Below are positions 25,001-32,249 of a DNA stretch of 54,719 nucleotides, in pieces. The number at the start of each line of letters is the position of its first letter. Positions within the stretch are counted from its first letter, which is position 1. This DNA is from an uncultured Clostridia bacterium (GTDB taxonomy: Bacteria > Bacillota > Clostridia > Christensenellales > Borkfalkiaceae), in the NCBI GenBank assembly GCA_947629675.1, contig CANREM010000010.1:1-54719 (forward strand), given 5' to 3'. Position numbers and translations under genes: made by a program. Under the pieces are notes generated by a model, which was not told where the DNA came from, searched no databases, and saw nothing but the letters and a program-made list of their open reading frames with translations.

Positions 25001-25747
25001 GTCCTTGTTCAGCCCCATGATGGTGCCGAGGCGGATGGAGTTGAGCGTCTCTGTCGGGCTATCCATGAGGTCGTTGACCTTCGTGGGGGTGTGTCCCTCG
25101 CGGGGGACGATGTTGCCGTTTTCGTCGAGATCGTAGTCGATCCCTTCTTCGCCGTAGCAGAGGGCGAGGAGGATGGCGTCCGAATTCGCGTCCACCTTTG
25201 CGATCTTGCCGAGCTCCGCTGATTTTACGACATCCTCCATGAAGAATTCCCCGATCTTCTCGAAGGAAGTCGTCTTGAATTTTTCGCGCATCGCATCGTC
25301 AAAGTCGATGCCGAGGTCGTCCATGTTCTTAGAGAGGATATCGAGAAGGCGGTCGACGGCAGGGGTAAACTTTGCGATCTGCCCGATATTATTCACGCCG
25401 CCCTTCAGATCGTTCGAGACGGTGGAGATAAAGTCGAGCAAAGTCATGTTCGTATAATCGGAGTCGATCCACTTTTCGATCCCCTTGATGGAGTCGAGTT
25501 TTACGCTGGAAGCGACAAAGACGCCCGCGCCGGCAAGCCCGCCGAGACCCGCAAAGATCCCGAGGAAGAAGGCGAGCGCGATGGCGACGATCGCACGGAA
25601 GGTCCCGCGGGGACGATAGTGGGCGCGGGGATAGATCCTGCCCTCCCTTACGAGACGCACCTCGAGTGCGCGCATCTCGCGATCTTTGGACTTGGCGATC
25701 CTTTGCGCCTCTTTTCTGCGGGCGATTTCAGCTTTGGAAAGACTCAT
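22070..25747 (-). CDS. Very large membrane-anchored acidic repeat protein
   Basis: I do not recognise this 1225-residue protein. About 50 basic cytoplasmic residues (many K/R) are followed by one membrane helix (about 52-80) and an external part of about 1140 residues. The first third repeats a module with LCYGxxGxDY then LGTxxGL (about four times). The middle repeats a module like MKDWxIxDLxxQxxIxxLxLxxVLxI (about five times). The last third is beta-type with many D, E and Y. The start at 25747 follows GAGAGG. It has its own promoter and lies beside the rpsF operon. It may be an envelope or adhesion protein, but no function can be assigned. Confidence 0.85.
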   Translation of the reverse strand: MSLSKAEIARRKEAQRIAKSKDREMRALEVRLVREGRIYPRAHYRPRGTFRAIVAIALAFFLGIFAGLGGLAGAGVFVASSVKLDSIKGIEKWIDSDYTNMTLLDFISTVSNDLKGGVNNIGQIAKFTPAVDRLLDILSKNMDDLGIDFDDAMREKFKTTSFEKIGEFFMEDVVKSAELGKIAKVDANSDAILLALCYGEEGIDYDLDENGNIVPREGHTPTKVNDLMDSPTETLNSIRLGTIMGLNKDVTDKKLSDNAMMYALCYGKRGVDYEVEDSRIKVLTNKGKEQEKGENSTLAKEERTDGDGNDDYVHTFPTTLDDLMNHSNAVINSLELGTMLGLDQNSEDKKIKDQIEDNGVMYALAYGKRDVDWEYDAETESIVMRDGHDEKYPTKMEEFTKDSDSLIQGMEVETLMSIKPGSDKLMHYLAYGPEMAKGEAFVSKEGEPAVEPWKAVDGHFEDANGRRVDENGYLVDEDGNFLTESVPKKDENGNEIVDENGDKATELQYSGGGRYVYTYEKSEDGSFVLDKDGNRTISGIQMLPDPNETGTPQKLYDKKQVKDLTKEDAKILDGMKLGDVMEIDSGSSGLMKSIKDWTIEELKEQKKIESLKVADVIGEDAESNIMKAFAARGTTLGDLKDQETINSLKLNEVLNIEEDGPNKSSGILLAMKDWKISDLSNQNRIERLKLSQVLTIDDESSTIMNAMKDWRIGDLSKQEKIDSLTLGDVLKIDETSPLLLQNLATNQLGELAERVDNLRLSELLTEDEIKDNKILKNLRNSTLKTLSGDIQKLSVSEVFGDQMYSYMEIERNEKVKLLQGDGNFKEETIEKIDYDWLYKTYFGNAVSQKDDHHKYNYNYAEYNGLTADGKKDETAFVFRPTAVTPTDLTVRRVLSSDENTVVTEGYFVHTASGGQNVYTPVTDKEIYYDVIEREIDTEKVTEKVYYYENEVTLVPVYEYGVYDYEKGAVETWQELGADGKFTYNTATYDVKTDDEGDYYIEIPAVPAEGETATAEPERVDLDRRVKHYTVNGTVTEFVTKEGVTDRTKVTYNSQELLVRHASPKEGDPYDYVTEKITVERKFAARGNDTYSDGEVYDEGATKELYSDGDKQLDRYVSGVWFLLLGKKEGDTIIFETDKEILKMDESITSVSSSMQNTLLAELWFHGLIDENPYTDLTTIPKFEDGLTFKPDGQTQEHKVYNLIEVTLNETLGLVKALVSALTTTP

Positions 25748-25825
25748 CGCAATACCTCTCAGGTTGAGATTGAAAAAATGAAGGGCGGACGCAAGCGTGC
25801 GCCGCAAGTTTCATCATACGAAGTA

Positions 25826-25854
25826 ATTATAATACACGCGCGCGGAAATTGCAA
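25826..25854 (-). promoter_or_regulatory. Promoter of the large repeat protein
   Basis: On the minus strand TTGCAA (25854-25849), 17 bp, TATAAT (25831-25826). Confidence 0.8.
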
Positions 25855-25937
25855 GCGTTTATCAAAAATAAAACTTGCCAAAATTGGAAAACCATAATTT
25901 GGCTGAATTTTACCGCGTGAGACAAGCTGCGGCAACC

Positions 25938-26160
25938 GCGTCATTCTGAGCCGCAAAAGTGAATACGGCTGTCCGCAAATGTCTCTCTCCGAAGAATCCC
26001 CCCATACGAAGTCCGTGTTTTCATTACGGGGATCCTTCGACTTCGGCTTCGCCTCCGCTCAGGATGACGCGGTGACCCATCCACGCATGCAATTACCGCT
26101 CAGGATGACGCGGTGACCCATCCACGCATGCAATTACCCCTCAGGATGACGCGTTCACCG
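25938..26160. repeat. Intergenic repeat block with a 42-bp tandem duplication
   Basis: This fills most of the gap between two converging transcripts. It contains GTCATTCTGAGCC, GAAGAATCCCCCCATACGAAG and GGATCCTTCGACTTCGGC, elements that recur at 7300, 40052 and 54642. A unit of about 42 bp (CTCAGGATGACGCGGTGACC to GCATGCAATTAC) stands twice in a row from 26056 to 26139, followed by a partial third copy that ends at the cca stop. Confidence 0.75.
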
Positions 26161-27522
26161 ATTCTTCATCTCGCTCTTCAACAAAACGCGGACATGGCGG
26201 CAAAGAAGGGACTTTTCGTTGCGGCCGCCGTCCTCCGCACAGAAGAGGAGAAGTTCGTCGAGCAGTTTCCCCGTCAGCTTCTCGGGGACGCCCGCAGCCT
26301 TCAGATCCCGCCCGTTCACGGCGAGTTCGCGAAGGGTAAACGGCACGCCCTCTTTGTGCATTTTAGCAATGATGTTCTGCCACTTTACGACGGAAGGAGC
26401 GGGGGAGGTGTCTCCCTTGCAAGCGGTAAAGTCCGCCTGTTTCAAGGCGAAGAGGGCGGGGAGATGCTCGTGGAGGCGCAAAATTTCCCGCCGCACCTTT
26501 CCCTCGCGCATGTTGCAGTCGAAGTCGCGCATGTGGTTAAGGGTGAGAAAGACGGTCTCCTCGATGAGTTTCTTGGGGGCCTTGAGCCGAAGGAGTATCT
26601 CCTCCGCGATCCTCGCCCCCTCCCTGTCATGGGCATGGAAGTTGCCGTCGCGCAGCATGCAGAAGGGTTTTCCCACGTCATGCAGAAGGGCGGCGAAACG
26701 AATTTCAGGGGGGGCATGTCTGACACAGAGGAAGCTGTGCGTGAGGACGTCGTGGTCATGGTATGCCCGTTTTTGTTCCATGCCGTCGCCGAGGGCAAGT
26801 TCGGGAATGACCTTGGCAAGCACCCCCGTCTCCTTCAGGATGGTCAGCCCGCGCAGGGGAGCCTCCCTGTCGCCGTGTTTCAGGTCGGAAAGGAGAAGGA
26901 GGCGGAGTTCCGCAAAGACGCGCTCGGGGGCGATGTCGCCGATGAGCGAAGAATTTTGCTTCGCCCCCGCGAGACATTCTTCGTCGGGAGCAAGCCCCGT
27001 CTCGGCAGAGATGCGCGCAAGCCGCATGAGGCGAAGCCCGTCCTCGGAGAACACCTTCTCCGCCTCCCGCACCGTGCGAAGCACCCCCCGCCCAATATCC
27101 TTCATTCCGCCGAGGGGATCGGCAAAACGCCCCTCTTTGATGTCATAGTAGACGGCGTTTGCGCAGAAGTCGCGGCGGCGGGCGTCGAGCGTAATATCCT
27201 CCGTGAAGAAGGTCTCAGAGGGGGTGTGTTCCCCGCGGATATATTTGTCCGAGCGGAAGCGGGTGAACTCATAGCCGCGGCCCTCCCCGTCCTCGAGCTT
27301 CACCGTCCCCGTGTGGCGGTAGACGGCGCGGACGAGAAAGCCGCATTTTTCGGCGGCGGCAAGCAGCTCCTCTTCGCGCATGGGGGAGGAGATGTCGTAG
27401 TCCGTCTTGTCGCCGATGGGGAATCCCAAAATAAAGTCGCGCACGCTCCCGCCCACAACAAAGAGGGGGGAGGCGCAGTTTTCGGCGAGGCGGATGAGGT
27501 TTTCGGGAAGCAAGTCTTTCAT
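26155..27522 (-). CDS. cca: CCA tRNA nucleotidyltransferase (poly(A) polymerase/HD family)
   Basis: It adds or repairs the 3' CCA of tRNAs. The 455 residues have the class-II nucleotidyltransferase motif VVGGSVRDFILG with TDYDISS, the DARRRDFCANAVYYD and GLRLMRLARIS blocks, and a C-terminal HD domain (LLHDVGKP). The ATG at 27522 is the first one after the minus promoter; the frame is open further upstream but lies beyond the promoter. Its stop falls inside the repeat block. Confidence 0.93.
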   Translation of the reverse strand: MKDLLPENLIRLAENCASPLFVVGGSVRDFILGFPIGDKTDYDISSPMREEELLAAAEKCGFLVRAVYRHTGTVKLEDGEGRGYEFTRFRSDKYIRGEHTPSETFFTEDITLDARRRDFCANAVYYDIKEGRFADPLGGMKDIGRGVLRTVREAEKVFSEDGLRLMRLARISAETGLAPDEECLAGAKQNSSLIGDIAPERVFAELRLLLLSDLKHGDREAPLRGLTILKETGVLAKVIPELALGDGMEQKRAYHDHDVLTHSFLCVRHAPPEIRFAALLHDVGKPFCMLRDGNFHAHDREGARIAEEILLRLKAPKKLIEETVFLTLNHMRDFDCNMREGKVRREILRLHEHLPALFALKQADFTACKGDTSPAPSVVKWQNIIAKMHKEGVPFTLRELAVNGRDLKAAGVPEKLTGKLLDELLLFCAEDGGRNEKSLLCRHVRVLLKSEMKNR

Positions 27523-27550
27523 GGCGGCCCTTGAAAATTTTCTCAAAAAC

Positions 27551-27602
27551 AGTATAGCAAATTCCCAAAAAAATTGCAATTCCCGAAAAGATATTGTATA
27601 AT
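27551..27602. promoter_or_regulatory. Divergent promoters sharing one palindromic -35 box
   Basis: TTGCAA (27574-27579) is its own reverse complement. To the right, 17 bp lead to TATAAT (27597-27602) for dagK; to the left, 17 bp lead to TATACT on the minus strand (27556-27551) for cca. Both promoters cannot be bound at once. Confidence 0.75.
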
Positions 27603-27634
27603 ACAGACGGAAATCCCACGAAACGGATGAATTT

Positions 27635-28495
27635 ATGCTGCACTTTATCGTCAATCCCCATGCAAAGAATGCGAAAAAAGTTCTGCCCGAACTCAAGAGC
27701 CGTCTTGCGGAGGCGGACGCCGAATACGATCTCTTCGAGGGCGAGAGCCGCGAGGAGACGATCGCGCACGTCAGGGATCTGTCCGAGGCGGGCGAACGGC
27801 AATTTGTCGCGGTCGGCGGGGACGGGACGCTCAACGACGTTTTGAACGCGCTCTCCACCCTCGAGGGGGTGCAGCTCGGCCTCATCCCCGCGGGCACGGG
27901 CAACGACTTTGCGGAGGCGGCGGGCATCCCCTACGGTGCAAAGGCACTCGACCTCATCCTCTCGGGCGAGGCGAAGGAGACGGACTATCTCGACTGCGGG
28001 GACCGCCGCAGCCTCAATATCGCGGGGCTGGGCATCGACGTCGACGTCCTCGAGCGGTGCTACCGCATGAAGCATGGGAGCGACAAGGGGAAGTACCTCC
28101 GTGCCCTGCTCGCGGCCGTCTTTCGTTACAAAGGGCAGAAGGTGAAGGTCACATCGGATGGAAAGGTGCGGGAGTTCACCGCCTTCATCGTCGTTGCCTG
28201 CAACGGAAAGCAGTTCGGCGGGGGGATCCCCATCGACCCGCTCGCAAAAATGGACGACGGCAAGATCGACCTTCTCCTCATCTCCCTTCCCAAGCGGTGG
28301 AAAATTCCCTTCTACCTTATCAAGCTCATGCGCGGCAAGGCACCCTTCCTCCCGATCACGGAGCGGGTACTCTGCGACGAGGTCGTCATCGAGCAGACGG
28401 ACGGCGAATACATACAGCTCGACGGAGAGCTTTTCCCCTCAAAAGTGCTGGAATGCAGGGCGGTACACGGGGAACTGAAATTTTTCAGAGGATAA
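27635..28495 (+). CDS. Diacylglycerol/lipid kinase (YegS/BmrU family)
   Basis: The 286-residue kinase has an N-terminal catalytic domain with FIVNPHA, the nucleotide motif VGGDGTLNDV (about residue 67) and PAGTGNDFA, and a C-terminal beta-domain with ACNGKQFGGG and DGKIDLLLI. It probably phosphorylates diacylglycerol at the membrane to recycle it to phosphatidate. The ribosome site is weak. A cardiolipin synthase is nearby. It starts an operon with the phosphatase. Confidence 0.9.
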   Translation: MLHFIVNPHAKNAKKVLPELKSRLAEADAEYDLFEGESREETIAHVRDLSEAGERQFVAVGGDGTLNDVLNALSTLEGVQLGLIPAGTGNDFAEAAGIPYGAKALDLILSGEAKETDYLDCGDRRSLNIAGLGIDVDVLERCYRMKHGSDKGKYLRALLAAVFRYKGQKVKVTSDGKVREFTAFIVVACNGKQFGGGIPIDPLAKMDDGKIDLLLISLPKRWKIPFYLIKLMRGKAPFLPITERVLCDEVVIEQTDGEYIQLDGELFPSKVLECRAVHGELKFFRG

Positions 28496-28496
28496 C

Positions 28497-29555
28497 ATGG
28501 CAAATCTCTACAGGGACGTACTCAACAGTATTCCCACGGCGGCGATCGTCGTCGATAAAAACTTAAAGGTGCGGTACATGAACCGCGCCTTCGGAGAGTA
28601 CTTTCGTGCAGAGAAGATGAAGGGGACGCTGCGCGACGTCACCGCATGCGGCGAAAAAGAGGGAGAATGCGGCAAGGGCGTCAAATGCGCCTATTGCCCC
28701 CTGCGCAACGTCTTTTTAGAGGTGGCATCGACGGGCAGGACGGCCTTCCGCAAGCTCATTTTGGGGAGCGGCGGAGAGGGGATCGCCCTCCGCATGAAGG
28801 TGGAGCCGTTGGGGAAATTCATGCTCGGCATCGTGGATAACGCCTACGAGACGGAGATCGCGCGCGAACTGCACTCCGCGCAGAGCATCCAACAGCGTCT
28901 CCTTCCTCCCGCCTCGGGGAGAGGGGGGACGCCCTACTCCTTCACCTACATTCCCTGCCGCGAGATCGGCGGGGATCTTCCCGATGTGTATGAAGTGGGC
29001 GGCGGGACGATGGGGGTACTCGCCGACGTCTCGGGAAAGGGCGTGGCGGCGGGCATGCTCTCCGCATTCGTCCGCGCGGGATGGGATCGCTCCGATCCCT
29101 CCCCCGCAAACGCCATCCGCGGGTTGAACGCGAAATTTCAGGAGATGAATTTAGACGAACGCTCCTACATCACGGCGGCAGCCGTGCATATCGAGGAGGA
29201 GAAAAGCATCGTCCGCTATTGTATCGCGGGGCACAACGCGCCCATTCTCCTCAAGGGGAAGGAGGGCATCTCCGAGATCGACATGAGTTCGCCCCCCGTC
29301 TCGACGTGGATCCCCGGGTTCCGCTACGAGGACCGCACGATCGGCTATGAGAAGGGGGACATCCTCGTCCTCCTCACCGACGGGGTGACGGAGAGCAGGA
29401 ACGCCGAGGGGGAGCAGTTCTCATTAGAGCGCGTCGAGGCCATCTTGCAACGCTCGGAAAACGCCGAACGCTTCATCGAACGGCTCAAATCCGCCCTGAA
29501 AGACTTCTGCGGAAGTTTCTCGGACGACATCACCGCGATCGCCTTCGACCTGTAA
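28497..29555 (+). CDS. PAS-domain SpoIIE/RsbU-type serine phosphatase
   Basis: The 352-residue protein has a PAS domain (about 1-115) and a PP2C-type phosphatase domain with IGGDLPDVYEV, LADVSGKGVAAGMLSAF, IAGHNAPIL and a final SDDITAIAF. Such phosphatases reset anti-anti-sigma factors. The PAS domain carries four cysteines (TACGEKEGECGKGVKCAYC, about 50-68) that could bind a metal or Fe-S cluster and make it a redox sensor. AGAGGA lies before the ATG; the gene starts one base after dagK. No anti-sigma partner is in the window. Confidence 0.88.
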   Translation: MANLYRDVLNSIPTAAIVVDKNLKVRYMNRAFGEYFRAEKMKGTLRDVTACGEKEGECGKGVKCAYCPLRNVFLEVASTGRTAFRKLILGSGGEGIALRMKVEPLGKFMLGIVDNAYETEIARELHSAQSIQQRLLPPASGRGGTPYSFTYIPCREIGGDLPDVYEVGGGTMGVLADVSGKGVAAGMLSAFVRAGWDRSDPSPANAIRGLNAKFQEMNLDERSYITAAAVHIEEEKSIVRYCIAGHNAPILLKGKEGISEIDMSSPPVSTWIPGFRYEDRTIGYEKGDILVLLTDGVTESRNAEGEQFSLERVEAILQRSENAERFIERLKSALKDFCGSFSDDITAIAFDL

Positions 29556-29569
29556 AATATGCCTCTACC

Positions 29570-29623
29570 CTTGCCCTCCCCTTGAGGGGAGGGTGTCGGG
29601 CGCAGCGAGACGGGAGGGGTGTG
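29570..29623. repeat. REP-like palindromic repeat
   Basis: CCCTCCCC-TTGA-GGGGAGGG hairpin followed by GTCGGGCGCAGCGAGACGGG and AGGGGTGTG, the same layout as 17184-17256. Confidence 0.75.
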
Positions 29624-29642
29624 ATTTCCCGGCCCAACGCAT

Positions 29643-29678
29643 AAAAAAATCGCTTCCCGTGCGGGGAAGCGGTTTTTT
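29643..29678. terminator. Bidirectional terminator
   Basis: CGCTTCCC/GGGGAAGCG stem with A and T runs on both sides, between two converging genes. Confidence 0.88.
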
Positions 29679-29686
29679 CGTCTTTG

Positions 29687-29926
29687 TTACTCCTCGAGAA
29701 GGAGTTTGTTGTAAAGCGCGATCCAGATAGCGTCGAGAATGGTGAGGATCCAGAATTCGCCGAGGAAGGTGACGACAAGTGCCATAGCGAGGTTGACGCC
29801 GCTGTTCTTCTTGATGAATGCAGACCATCTCACGAGAAGGTCCACGATCCAGCCGACGAGCGGGAGAATAAGGAGGACGATCTGCAGGACTTTGCTCTGC
29901 TTATGGAACCAAGTATCGAAGTTCAT
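29687..29926 (-). CDS. Small integral membrane protein
   Basis: A 79-residue protein of unknown function with two to three hydrophobic helices (about 14-32 and 44-72) and a polar start. AAAGGAG precedes the ATG at a distance of about 10 nt. It has its own promoter and terminator, so it is a real single-gene unit. YqaE-like or superinfection-type small proteins are possible relatives, but I see no decisive motif. Confidence 0.7.
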   Translation of the reverse strand: MNFDTWFHKQSKVLQIVLLILPLVGWIVDLLVRWSAFIKKNSGVNLAMALVVTFLGEFWILTILDAIWIALYNKLLLEE

Positions 29927-29963
29927 AGTGCTATAAATCTCCTTTGGATTTTTTGTACTTTCA

Positions 29964-29992
29964 TTCTACACACTTCAACAATTATTGTCAAG
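29964..29992 (-). promoter_or_regulatory. Promoter of the 79-residue membrane protein gene
   Basis: On the minus strand TTGACA (29992-29987), 17 bp, TAGAAT (29969-29964). Confidence 0.8.
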
Positions 29993-30114
29993 AGTTTTAC
30001 GAAAAGTTTTTTCCCGAAAATTCGTCACCCTGAGCGCAGTCGAAGGGTCACATCATTTTTATGCTAAGGCGATGCTTCATTTCTCATTTTTCCCATGCTC
30101 GGACATGGGGTTTG

Positions 30115-30648
30115 TCAAAAGCGTCTTTCGAGGAAAATTTCCCCCGTCTCCAGCCGCTTCCAAAATATTGTATTCCCCTCAAGTACGCAATATGACCGCG
30201 GGGAATTTTCTTTTGGGATGGAGACGGAGCCGCAGTTGCAATAGAGGTAGCCCTCCCGCTCCTCGCAGGCGGGGACATGGAAGTGCCCGCAGAAGAGGAT
30301 GTCCCCCTCCTTCATAAGGGCGGGCGTTTTGTGTCCGTGACAGAAGAAAATTTCCCGCCCCGCGAAGGGGAGAAGGACGAGGTCTGCCGAAACGGGGAAC
30401 TCCAGCACGAGGGAGTCCACCTCGCTGTCGCAGTTGCCCTTGATGCAGACGATTCTTTCCTTGAGTGAATTGAGGATATTCGCCGTCTCAAGGGTGGAGT
30501 ACCCCTCGGGAAGGGGGTTGCGCGCGCCGTGGTAGAGAAGATCCCCGAGGAGGATGAGTCTCTCCGCGCCCTCCTGCAGAAAGCGTTCTTTGAGCATTCC
30601 GCAATATTCGGCGGAGCCGTGGATATCCGATGCGATCATGTATTTCAT
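30115..30648 (-). CDS. YfcE family metallophosphoesterase
   Basis: The 177-residue enzyme shows all calcineurin-like metal motifs: ASDIHGSAEY, LLGDLLYHG, GNCDSEVD, FCHGHK and FCGHFHVP. Family members cleave phosphodiesters in vitro; the natural substrate is unknown. The start at 30648 follows GGAGG; the longer frame upstream lies in the neighbouring gene. It is 22 bp after the cardiolipin synthase gene and cotranscribed with it. Confidence 0.92.
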   Translation of the reverse strand: MKYMIASDIHGSAEYCGMLKERFLQEGAERLILLGDLLYHGARNPLPEGYSTLETANILNSLKERIVCIKGNCDSEVDSLVLEFPVSADLVLLPFAGREIFFCHGHKTPALMKEGDILFCGHFHVPACEEREGYLYCNCGSVSIPKENSPRSYCVLEGNTIFWKRLETGEIFLERRF

Positions 30649-30670
30649 AGGGTGACCTCCCCAAAAAATT

Positions 30671-32092
30671 TCAAGTGAGCGGGGCAAACAGCATCGCGAG
30701 CCGCCCCAGAGCGCGTATGAAGGGGTTCGCTTTTTTGAGCGGACACCCCTCTTCGAAGCAGGTGCGAAAGTCGCGTTCGACCGCCTCGGCGAGCGCGGGA
30801 TCCTCCGCAAAGAGACCGCATTCCGCCTGCACATACAGGCTGCGGAAATCGAGATTATAGCTCGAGACGAGGGCGCATTCCCCGTCGATCGCGATGCTCT
30901 TCGCGTGCAAAAAACCGGGGGCATATTCGCGCACCTTGACTCCCTTTTCCCCGAGTTCCCGCGCATACGCCCTCGTCAGAAAAAAGACGAGCCGCTTATC
31001 GGGGATATGGGGGATCATGAGGCGCACATCCACCCCGGAAGCGGCCGCCGCAAAGAGGGCCTGCATCGCAGCGTGCGGCAGGGAGAGATAGGGGGAAGAG
31101 AGACAGATGCTTTTTCTTGCGGATGCGATGAGAAGGGGAAGAAGGAGGGGAAAGAGCCTTCCGTCCCGCTTCGTTCCGTCCGATAGGACGCAGAAGGGAA
31201 CGCCGCCCGCCTCTTCTTTTGGCTGAACATGGGTCCCCTTTGAGCGCGTCAGGGCATACCATGTCTTGAGAAAGACCTCTTCAAAGCCGCTCACATCCCC
31301 CTCGGCGCGAACCGCGCTGTCCTTCCACCGGCCGAAGCGGATGCGTTCGCCCACATACTCGTCGGCGAGGTTGATCCCGCCCGTGTAGCACACGCCGTCG
31401 ATGAGAAAGAGCTTCCTGTGATCCCGCCGCGTCAGCCCTCTCTGCGGGCGCAGACGGGAGAAAACGGCGGTCTTGATGCCGCGGGATGCGAGGCTTTTCG
31501 CATAGCGGGCGGGGAGGGTGAGGCTGCAGCCGAAGTCGTCGAAGATGACGCGCACATCGACGCCCCGCTTCGCCTTCTCCTCGAGAAGAGAGAGGATCTC
31601 TCCCCAGAATTTCCCCTCGGCGATGATGTAGTATTCGAGATAGATGCGCCGCTTCGCACCTTTCAGATCGGCGAGGAGCGCGGCGCGCATCTCCTCCCCC
31701 GAGGAGAAGTATTCGATGTGTCCCCTTGCGACATGGGTGCCCTTGAGACGCTCTGCAGTCGCCGCAACGCGCGAAAAGAGGGAGCCGCCTTCCCCTGCTG
31801 TTTTGAAAGTTCTCGGCCTTTTTTCCGTTTCGGAGAAGATGAGAACGAGGATGGGTCCCACCCATGGGAGAAAACAGAGGAGCGCGAGCTTTGCGATCTT
31901 TCTCTCGGGGAGATCTTCGAGGACAAGGGTGATGGCGGCGGCGAGCAAGGAAAACGCCCGTTCCATGAGGGCGACGGGCGCGAGAAGGCGGGGGAGCCGT
32001 ACCGCAAGCACAATGCCCGCGAGGAGCGCGAAGAGTAAAAGGAGCGCGAGGGGGAAGAGCCTTCCGCGCAAAAACAGCCGCAGTCTACGCAT
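30671..32092 (-). CDS. cls: Cardiolipin synthase (phospholipase D family)
   Basis: The 473-residue membrane enzyme joins two phosphatidylglycerols into cardiolipin. It has N-terminal membrane helices (about 12-32 and 68-88) and two HKD motifs: HRKLFLIDG (His about 225) and LHAKSIAIDG (about 400). The ATG at 32092 lacks a clear Shine-Dalgarno, and a REP element lies immediately upstream, so start and expression are less sure than the function. Confidence 0.92.
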   Translation of the reverse strand: MRRLRLFLRGRLFPLALLLLFALLAGIVLAVRLPRLLAPVALMERAFSLLAAAITLVLEDLPERKIAKLALLCFLPWVGPILVLIFSETEKRPRTFKTAGEGGSLFSRVAATAERLKGTHVARGHIEYFSSGEEMRAALLADLKGAKRRIYLEYYIIAEGKFWGEILSLLEEKAKRGVDVRVIFDDFGCSLTLPARYAKSLASRGIKTAVFSRLRPQRGLTRRDHRKLFLIDGVCYTGGINLADEYVGERIRFGRWKDSAVRAEGDVSGFEEVFLKTWYALTRSKGTHVQPKEEAGGVPFCVLSDGTKRDGRLFPLLLPLLIASARKSICLSSPYLSLPHAAMQALFAAAASGVDVRLMIPHIPDKRLVFFLTRAYARELGEKGVKVREYAPGFLHAKSIAIDGECALVSSYNLDFRSLYVQAECGLFAEDPALAEAVERDFRTCFEEGCPLKKANPFIRALGRLAMLFAPLT

Positions 32093-32114
32093 ATGTAAGG
32101 TGGGTTTGGCTTTT

Positions 32115-32234
32115 CTTGGCTCCCCCTTGAGGGGGAGCTGTCGAGCGGAGCGAGACGGAAGGAGTGTCGCTTTGGATGAACACCCCTTCCGTCACGCCTT
32201 TGGCGTGACACCCACCCCTCAAGGGGTGGGCAAG
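32115..32234. repeat. Two REP-like repeats in inverted orientation
   Basis: One copy (32115-32167: CTCCCCCTTGAGGGGGAG, then CGAGCGGAGCGAGACGG) is followed by a second in opposite orientation (32180-32234: GTCACGCC-TTT-GGCGTGAC and CCACCCC-TCAA-GGGGTGG). Together they form a long imperfect palindrome between the MDR and cls genes. Confidence 0.8.
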
Positions 32235-32249
32235 AGCCCCAAGTGAGTC

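Noticed and set aside
22667-25222. 851-codon plus-strand frame antisense to the large repeat protein
   Set aside because: The minus strand has promoter, ribosome site, membrane helix and repeats; the plus frame has none.
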